Below, in pieces: positions 42,986 to 47,956 of a DNA stretch of 47,956 nt. The translations under genes and the position numbers were made by a program. Numbering within the stretch: position 1 is the first letter of the stretch; every line of letters starts with the position of its first letter. The notes beneath the pieces are model-generated. The model saw nothing but the letters and a program-made list of their open reading frames with translations. It was not told where the DNA came from and did no database searches. The stretch comes from an uncultured beta proteobacterium (GTDB lineage: Bacteria > Pseudomonadota > Gammaproteobacteria > Burkholderiales > Burkholderiaceae_C). The stretch spans positions 1 to 47,956 of the forward strand of contig CAIQBN010000126.1 of the NCBI GenBank assembly GCA_903870065.1. Direction: 5' to 3'.

Positions 42986-44200
42986 ATGGCAAATTTGACA
43001 GGTCTATTCCGGCGCGGCGGCTCGTATTACATCCGCATCGTTCTACCCGAAGGTCACCCTCTCCATGCAAAATACCGTAGCGGCAGAGTAATTCAATCCC
43101 TCGGGGCGTGCGGGCATCGTGACGCGGTGAACAGAGGTACAGTATGTCGCGCACAGATATTGGCGGGTTTCGTAGTGCAGGCATGCCAATTGGCAGTACA
43201 GAAGCCAGAGATTCCAGCACCGGTCATTGAAGAACTGATCCGCCTCAGGGATGTCTACAACCGCTGGGTGAAATCAAAGCCCCTGACCGCCGACTCCATC
43301 GCCTGCTGCGGTAGAGCACTGAAGCTGTTCGAAGAGCAGACCAAAAACACGCCACTCCAGCACCTGACGAGGGCGCAGGGGGACGCCTTTCGGGCGTGGT
43401 TACAGACCTTGCCGACCACCAGCAAGACGGCACGCGACCGGATGAATTGGGTCAAGTCGATGCTCAAGTATGCCGCTCAGGAGTTGGAGGTCATCCCAAA
43501 GAGTCCTTGGGTGGGCCTGGACATCAAATCCAAGACAACGGCAAAGCGACAGCCTTGGTCCACCGAACATTTGCAAACTCTGCTGGCCCACGAAATTTGG
43601 CAGCATGGGAAATTGCCTGAGGATACGAAGGCCGGTGGTCGGGCTGCCTACTGGATACCGCTGCTGGCCATGTACACCGGCGCACGGTGTTCAGAACTGT
43701 GCCAACTCAACGTGAGCGACATCGACCTTGCAGGCAACACACCCACGATCAATATCACAGACGAAGGGGAAGGACAACACGTGAAGTCAGCCGCTGGACA
43801 CCGCGTCTTGCCGATACACAGCGAACTTCTCAGGTTGGGCTTCCTCGACTATGTCAGAGCATCTGAAGGCAAGAGCCTTTGGCCCGACCTGCCACAGCGA
43901 GAAGGCAAACCGGGCGGCTATTTCAGCCAGTACTTTGGTACGCTGCGCAAATTCCTAGGCATCCCGATTCACACGGTGTTTCACAGCTTCCGACACTCCG
44001 TTAGAACGGCGTTGACCGAATCCAGTGTTCCGGAGACTACCATTGATCGGATTTTGGGTCATGAATCGGGCGGAAGCGTTGGTGCCCGCGTCTACACACA
44101 CGTGGCGATGGAGTCGCTCAAGTTAGCCATCGAAACGCTGCGCTACCCGGCACAAAATTTAACCCGTTTGTGCCTGCAAGGCGGTAGTGGCGACAGATGA
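42986..44200 (+). CDS. Tyrosine-type site-specific integrase
   Basis: A 404-residue phage-type integrase. The N-terminus LFRRGGSYYIRIVLPEGHPL is the small arm-type domain common in integrases of genomic islands, followed by a SAM-like core-binding domain (about 90-190). The catalytic set is complete: Arg234 (TGARCSEL), His333 and Arg336 (HSFRH), His359 (LGHESGG) and Tyr370 (YTHV). ATG 42986 is chosen; GTG 42974 would add four residues. The gene points away from the adjacent SRP RNA gene, consistent with an island integrated there. It marks the start of the accessory region. Confidence 0.92.
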   Translation: MANLTGLFRRGGSYYIRIVLPEGHPLHAKYRSGRVIQSLGACGHRDAVNRGTVCRAQILAGFVVQACQLAVQKPEIPAPVIEELIRLRDVYNRWVKSKPLTADSIACCGRALKLFEEQTKNTPLQHLTRAQGDAFRAWLQTLPTTSKTARDRMNWVKSMLKYAAQELEVIPKSPWVGLDIKSKTTAKRQPWSTEHLQTLLAHEIWQHGKLPEDTKAGGRAAYWIPLLAMYTGARCSELCQLNVSDIDLAGNTPTINITDEGEGQHVKSAAGHRVLPIHSELLRLGFLDYVRASEGKSLWPDLPQREGKPGGYFSQYFGTLRKFLGIPIHTVFHSFRHSVRTALTESSVPETTIDRILGHESGGSVGARVYTHVAMESLKLAIETLRYPAQNLTRLCLQGGSGDR

Positions 44201-44271
44201 ACAGGCAAGTCTCGAATTAGCTCAGCTCCTACCGGATAAGATTCGCTACCCCCTACGACGCACTGAACTCT

Positions 44272-44964
44272 TTGGCAACCATCCCAACATTCGCCCGGAG
44301 CGTTCCAAACGAAGCGAGAGATTGGTGCATCGATAAACTTCGAGCATCAACCAAAAGCGCAGCGCTGCTAGACCTACAGGAAGCAATTAAAAGGCTGGTC
44401 GATCCTATCCGCGAAATTACGATCTGGCGGCGCATGGCAAAAGTCAAACGCAGCTTTCCTGCTTTTGACCCAACCAATGTATGTATGGACGCCGTTACCG
44501 CAGCCGCTGATTGGCAACGTAACCTGAAAGCTCAGAAAGCGGCGACAGCAAAAGCAAACAAGCGACTGAACGCACTGCTAGGGGAGGCTGTAACCCTGAT
44601 CCCCAAAATCAGCATTGATACGCCGCTGATGATGCGCAACGCCATACTTTGGGAGGATGACCCCCTAAAACATCAAGTCTATGAGGCCGAGATTCAGGAC
44701 AAGGGCCTTGATCAGTATTTACCACACACCATCCATATTGTTCAAGCCGTGCATGCTGCGCTGCAGGCAGTACCTGTCAGACATGCCAACCAGCCCTTCA
44801 AGACGGGTGCAGCCAACGCTGAGCGTACTTCGCTGATCATGCGACTGTCAGCAAACTTCATCCGTCAAACCGGCTCAGTCCCATTTGAGCTAGTGGCCGA
44901 AATCGTAAATGTGACGATGAATCGTACTGACACCACCACGGACACGGTGCGAAAAGCCCAGTGA
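44272..44964 (+). CDS. Unrecognised protein downstream of the integrase
   Basis: A 230-residue soluble protein without signal peptide or membrane segment. I do not recognise the family. It is helical and rich in Ala, Lys and Thr: an N-terminal WCIDKLRASTKSAALLDLQEAIKRLVDPI, a Lys-rich AQKAATAKANKRLNALLGEA, and a central ILWEDDPLKHQVYEAEIQDKGLDQYLPH. The C-terminus is polar with many Thr. The start is probably TTG 44272, as no ATG lies upstream before a stop codon at 44218; no clear ribosome-binding site is seen. It lies 71 bases after the integrase and probably belongs to the same mobile island. A hairpin follows its stop. Confidence 0.55.
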   Translation: MATIPTFARSVPNEARDWCIDKLRASTKSAALLDLQEAIKRLVDPIREITIWRRMAKVKRSFPAFDPTNVCMDAVTAAADWQRNLKAQKAATAKANKRLNALLGEAVTLIPKISIDTPLMMRNAILWEDDPLKHQVYEAEIQDKGLDQYLPHTIHIVQAVHAALQAVPVRHANQPFKTGAANAERTSLIMRLSANFIRQTGSVPFELVAEIVNVTMNRTDTTTDTVRKAQ

Positions 44965-44968
44965 AATC

Positions 44969-45005
44969 CGGAAGATGTTGAGGCCAAAAGGCCAAACATC
45001 TTCCG
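44969..45005. terminator. Strong hairpin after the unrecognised gene
   Basis: CGGAAGATGTT (44969-44979) pairs with AACATCTTCCG (44995-45005), with an inner GGCC-AAAA-GGCC stem. It begins five bases after the stop codon. It has no T-run, so it may act as a rho-independent terminator only weakly. It ends nine bases from the probable left end of the transposon. Confidence 0.5.
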
Positions 45006-45209
45006 CGACGAGTTGTCAATAGAAAGCCAAAGTCGCCCCTATCGCCAGTGCCGCAGCATCCTGCCGCAGTGTTTGAGTGCGATCAACGAATTTGCTGGAC
45101 TGATTTTCACGAACGGTGATGGACGCGATCGCGGCGCTGGCGGTCGCAGCAATGCAAACGGCGCCGGCATTTCTGCGGGCGCCGTTGGGCTTTGAGGGTA
45201 TGCGGTGGG

Positions 45210-45428
45210 CTAGAACGGATTGTCCTTGCGCCGCCATGGCGTCTGTTCGTTGATATTGCGGTTGGCCATCATGGCGTAATAGCGTTCAATCCGAGGCCAG
45301 TAGCGACTCTGGAAGTTCGCTGAGATGGCTTCCAGGAACTCGTAGATTTCCACCGCAGACTCATCCGACAGGGCGTGAGTTCTGTCGCACTCACATATCG
45401 GGCATGGATTGCGTTTTTTTGATTTCAT
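45210..45428 (-). CDS. Small cysteine-containing protein of the transposon
   Basis: A 72-residue protein with an N-terminal CPICEC cluster, possibly metal-binding, then a helical region EIYEFLEAISANFQSRYWPRIERYYAMM. I do not recognise it as TniQ or another known transposition factor. ATG 45428 shares four bases with the ATPase stop codon, so it is cotranslated and belongs to the module. It may be an accessory or regulatory subunit, by position only. Downstream, 45014-45209 holds no gene. Confidence 0.6.
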   Translation of the reverse strand: MKSKKRNPCPICECDRTHALSDESAVEIYEFLEAISANFQSRYWPRIERYYAMMANRNINEQTPWRRKDNPF

Positions 45429-46273
45429 AAGCGTGCTCCTGTTGATCGACGCTGGGTTGTCTTCGCCGGCGGCGCAAAGACATCCAGGTAGAGCTTCTCG
45501 TCCAGTACAGCCAAGTCTTTCTGTGCACCGGCGGCCAACAGTTCGGCCGCCATCGTCGTCAGAATGCGGTAGTTACCGGCGGCGTGGTCACACAAGGTGT
45601 TGCGCAAGGCCTGGGTCATCAGGCTGGCATTGCCGGCCTGTGCCAGCAAGTGATCCAGACAAGCTAACAGTTCGTCGCGACTGGCAAACTCAGTGGCCAA
45701 TCGGGTGCGCATTCGACTGCCCAGCGGAATCAGGTCTTCCTGGCGCAGTTTCTCCAGTAACCGTGCGTCGCCCGCCAGCACAATGCACAGCAAGGGCTGT
45801 GAATCAAACCGCGAGCAGTTCATCAGGCGCAGCTCCGAGAGAACCTGATTGGTCATCTCCTGGGCCTCGTCGACCAACAACACCGAGCGGCAGTTGCTCG
45901 ACTCCATGTGATTGAGCCAGCGCTCGCGCAGGGCTTTGAAGCCTCCCCACCGGTTGCTGGGTCGCAGGGGCACATTAAAGATGTCACCGAGCTCACGGTA
46001 GAAGTCCGTCAGGTTGCACTGGGGATGGTTGATGGCTCCCACCGTGACGTCGGGCAATTTGCGCAGCCGCTCGGCCAGCAAGCGCAGGGCCACACTCTTG
46101 CCACTGCCCGGGTCGCCATGCACCATGGCAAACCCGCCTTCACGCATCTGCGCGTGCTCAATACGCCAACAGAAGCTCTCGACCTTTGGGGGAACATAGA
46201 TGGCGTCCACCGGAAGCTCCGGCGAGAAGGGATTGAATTTAAGCCCGTACAAGGCCAGCAGTTTGTTGTTCAT
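45425..46273 (-). CDS. AAA ATPase transposition protein (TniB/ExeA-like)
   Basis: A 282-residue ATPase. Walker A is GDPGSGKS (53-60), Walker B VLLVDEAQ (Asp135, Glu136). A sensor 1-type stretch CIVLAGDARLLEKLR and an arginine-rich LGSRMRTRLAT follow. The pattern AIYVPPKVESFCWRIEHA and the ExeA-like layout resemble TniB/IstB-class ATPases that choose target DNA and activate the transposase. It overlaps the transposase gene before it and the small gene after it by four bases each. Role by analogy with TniB, TnsC and MuB. Confidence 0.88.
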   Translation of the reverse strand: MNNKLLALYGLKFNPFSPELPVDAIYVPPKVESFCWRIEHAQMREGGFAMVHGDPGSGKSVALRLLAERLRKLPDVTVGAINHPQCNLTDFYRELGDIFNVPLRPSNRWGGFKALRERWLNHMESSNCRSVLLVDEAQEMTNQVLSELRLMNCSRFDSQPLLCIVLAGDARLLEKLRQEDLIPLGSRMRTRLATEFASRDELLACLDHLLAQAGNASLMTQALRNTLCDHAAGNYRILTTMAAELLAAGAQKDLAVLDEKLYLDVFAPPAKTTQRRSTGARL

Positions 46274-47712
46274 GGGGTGCCCTCCTCAGAACTGGGCAGG
46301 TAGGCAGGTGGGACGCCGGTGGCGGCGTACTCGGCCAGCAGTTGGGTCATTAGGGCTGGCATCCCCTTGGGAGCCAGAGGTGAGAGGTCGTGCGCGGCCG
46401 GGCTCAGTTTGCGCCGCTGCCCACTGGCGTTGGCAGACTTGTCCACGGGCAACACCGGGCAGAGGGTGGAACCGGTTCGAGCTTCGACCAGGTCCACATG
46501 TGACAGATCCCAGCGTGCATATCGAAGATGGACGTACTGCAGATGGCGGTAACGGCTGGGTATCTCAAAGCGCGTTCCATCCAGACTGACAGTGCCATCG
46601 GAGTGGCGCTGGCGGCGAACGACCTCCACCCGGAAGGCGTTACCCAGGATGTCACTGCTGGGGCAAGGCCGGGCCACGCTGGGGCCTGCCAGATATCGCT
46701 CCAGGGGCGTGGCATTGATCTCGGAGTGCACCGTGCGGTGGTATTCCTGCACCACCCAGGCCTGTGTGTCCAGGTTCAAGTCATCAAGCGTAAGGTCTGT
46801 CTGGCCTTCGCGCATGGGCATCTGGCGCCCCTCGACACGGCCCCAAAAGGACTCGGTCTTCCCATTCTGATAGGGGCTATATGGAAGCGTTGTTTGATGC
46901 ACAACGCCCAAGCGTGCCAGACCAGAAGTTGTTTCTTCGGCCAACATGGCAGCACCGTTGTCGCTCATGAGTGCGCGGGGAAGGCCGCGCTTCATGAAGG
47001 CCTGGCACAAGGCGTGAATGAGGCTGTAGGCGGTCTCGTCCAGATACCACTGCAGATGGCACACCAGGCGGGAGCGGTCATCGTGCACCCCCATCAGCAT
47101 GGGCGTCACCCACTGGCCTTGGCGGGTGAGTACCTTGCGCGAGCCGTGGTGGAAATCAAGATGCCATAAGCCGCTCACATGATCGACTTCAAAGCTGCGC
47201 ACCTCCAGCCGCTCAAGGCGGTCACGCGCAGCCAGTGCGCCGGCCGTGGCCCGTTTGGGCTGGGACTGACGCAACATGCCATGGGCAATGAGGTAACGGC
47301 GCACTGTAGGGTATGAGGCCAGCGTGTCGGGGCGGTCTTTGAATGCGGCGCATAGGTTGTCAAAGTGCAACTTCATGGTCCAACCGGGATGCTCACGGTA
47401 CTGCTGGACCAGGGCGTCAATGACAGCCTGGTTGAGGCTGGGGAAGAAGTTGATGTTCTTACGAAGCCGGTTCTTCAGAGCCTCGACTGGGTCGTTGGCG
47501 CGTCTGGCCTCGTAGTACCAGCGCTCAACTGTGGCGGCGGCGAACGTAATGTCCAAGCCGGTCAGTGGATGTCGCCAGACGCGCGCACTCAAGCGTGCCA
47601 GTTCACTTTGCAGCTCTCCGAGCTTGGGTGGTGCGGCCAGCAGTGAGCCAATAATTGAGAAGCGTAGACGGGCGAAGGCGTCACGCTCGGCGGGGTCCTT
47701 GATGGGTAACAA
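46270..47712 (-). CDS. DDE transposase with retroviral-integrase core (Mu/TniA-like)
   Basis: A 480-residue transposase. The N-terminal half holds helix-turn-helix DNA-binding parts (such as YPTVRRYLIAHGML). The rve core has Asp186 (LWHLDFHHG), Asp251 (MSDNGAAM) and Glu287 (NGKTESFWGRVEG), with the typical 35-residue spacing between the last two. The C-terminal beta-barrel of Mu-type transposases follows (HLQYVHLRYARW). The start is TTG 47712, with GGAG six bases upstream. All catalytic residues are present, so it may be active. It is first of the three-gene operon. Confidence 0.92.
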   Translation of the reverse strand: MLPIKDPAERDAFARLRFSIIGSLLAAPPKLGELQSELARLSARVWRHPLTGLDITFAAATVERWYYEARRANDPVEALKNRLRKNINFFPSLNQAVIDALVQQYREHPGWTMKLHFDNLCAAFKDRPDTLASYPTVRRYLIAHGMLRQSQPKRATAGALAARDRLERLEVRSFEVDHVSGLWHLDFHHGSRKVLTRQGQWVTPMLMGVHDDRSRLVCHLQWYLDETAYSLIHALCQAFMKRGLPRALMSDNGAAMLAEETTSGLARLGVVHQTTLPYSPYQNGKTESFWGRVEGRQMPMREGQTDLTLDDLNLDTQAWVVQEYHRTVHSEINATPLERYLAGPSVARPCPSSDILGNAFRVEVVRRQRHSDGTVSLDGTRFEIPSRYRHLQYVHLRYARWDLSHVDLVEARTGSTLCPVLPVDKSANASGQRRKLSPAAHDLSPLAPKGMPALMTQLLAEYAATGVPPAYLPSSEEGTP

Positions 47713-47732
47713 AGCTCACTCCAAGAATTGCA

Positions 47733-47745
47733 ATACCGGCGGTAT
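47733..47745. repeat. Short palindrome upstream of the transposase gene
   Basis: ATACC-GGC-GGTAT, a perfect five-base inverted repeat with a three-base centre, 20 bases before the transposase start. It could be an operator that limits transposase expression. Confidence 0.35.
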
Positions 47746-47870
47746 CGCTTCAGGAATGAAGGCTAAAAAGATCGGAGCTTCTTGACTATTGGCATCCTCT
47801 GCGTGACACGAACATCCCGCAAATAAAGTGATCAGCGCGGCACGCTCAAGGGGGAGAGGAAGGCCAGCAG

Positions 47871-47956
47871 ATGCGCCAGACAATGCGCCGGGTCTCCCTG
47901 GAATCGCTCAATCAGGCAGTGCGGGAGGTGTTCGAGGGCAACGGGTGGCATGAAGC
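47871..47956 (+). CDS. N-terminal fragment of an unknown protein, cut by the window edge
   Basis: An ATG at 47871 preceded by GGAGAGGA opens a frame that runs to the last base: 28 complete codons beginning MRQTMRRVSLESLNQAVRE. The codon pattern is like coding sequence (high third-position GC). It lies outside the probable transposon end and on the opposite strand to it. The product cannot be named from this length; it could be island cargo or the continuation of the host chromosome. Confidence 0.45.
   Translation, partial: MRQTMRRVSLESLNQAVREVFEGNGWHE

Larger units (their letters stand above)
45014..47794 (-). mobile_element. Transposon with DDE transposase, AAA ATPase and small third protein
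   Basis: Three genes on the minus strand overlap by four bases each (ATGA), forming one transposition operon. Candidate ends are TGTCAATAG at 45014-45022 and, inverted, TGCCAATAG at 47794-47786, differing at one of nine positions. No matching target duplication was found flanking them, so the exact borders are uncertain. The genes are of the Tn7/Tn5053/Mu-like type, a transposase of the retroviral-integrase family with a regulatory ATPase. Confidence 0.65.

Noticed and set aside
44201-44271. A tRNA-like stretch (TTAGCTCAGCTC) just after the integrase gene.
   Set aside because: It does not fold into a cloverleaf and has no T-arm or CCA-adjacent acceptor stem.
47786-47812. A second possible right end of the transposon, TGTCACGCAGAGG on the minus strand from 47812.
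   Set aside because: It shares only TGTCA with the left end, less than the TGCCAATAG end at 47794, so the latter was preferred, although neither is flanked by a target duplication.
1-47956. CRISPR array, rRNA, tRNA or toxin-antitoxin pair.
   Set aside because: No regularly spaced direct repeats, rRNA segments, cloverleaf genes or recognisable toxin-antitoxin pair were seen on reading both strands.

Overview
The window looks like a chromosome segment of a betaproteobacterium of the order Burkholderiales, most likely family Comamonadaceae and Rhodoferax-like. This is judged from protein character and gene order, not from a database search. The block mltD - gloB - methyltransferase - rnhA and the block recR - ybaB - dnaX are classic proteobacterial core neighbourhoods. 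A probable rhodoquinone-synthesis gene (rquA), a B12-dependent ribonucleotide reductase, a K+-independent proton-pumping pyrophosphatase and moaA fit a metabolically flexible facultative anaerobe.

Layout. (1) 1-2.9 kb: the edge of a probable pectin-use locus, with the tail of a TonB-dependent receptor, a rhamnogalacturonan acetylesterase-like lipoprotein and a KDG kinase. (2) 3-7.2 kb: rquA-like gene with an FNR-like box upstream, then a porin / solute-binding protein / diguanylate cyclase operon. (3) 7.3-9.5 kb: the LexA-controlled imuA-imuB mutagenesis pair. (4) 9.5-17.3 kb: a TPR diguanylate cyclase overlapping a Bcr/CflA exporter and, divergent, a sugar-binding-like lipoprotein with a hybrid histidine kinase. 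(5) 17.3-24.9 kb: nrdJ, two short-chain dehydrogenases, ETF-ubiquinone oxidoreductase, cheW and soluble pyrophosphatase. (6) 25-32.8 kb: membrane pyrophosphatase, moaA and an RND efflux pump. (7) 32.9-39.8 kb: rnhA, methyltransferase, gloB, mltD, MAPEG protein, recR, ybaB, dnaX. (8) 39.9-42.9 kb: a PotD-like binding protein overlapping a Cache diguanylate cyclase, then the SRP RNA gene. (9) 42.9 kb to the end: accessory DNA, with a tyrosine integrase beside the SRP RNA gene, one unrecognised gene, and a three-gene DDE transposition module.

How genes work together. The strongest recurring theme is periplasmic solute-binding proteins with no transporter, each coupled to a membrane signalling protein: porin/SBP/GGDEF at 4-7.2 kb, RbsB-like/hybrid kinase at 12.9-17.3 kb, and PotD-like/Cache-GGDEF at 40-42.7 kb. 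The last resembles NspS-MbaA of Vibrio cholerae. All three diguanylate cyclases keep both the GG(D/E)EF active site and the RxxD inhibitory site, and none has an EAL domain. A second theme is sequence that can alter reading: an A9 run in dnaX that would give a gamma-like product after a -1 slip, a G9 run inside the GGEEF codons of one cyclase, and a family of ~57-bp repeats lying in frame inside imuB (twice) and dnaX (once).

No tRNA, rRNA or CRISPR array was seen.
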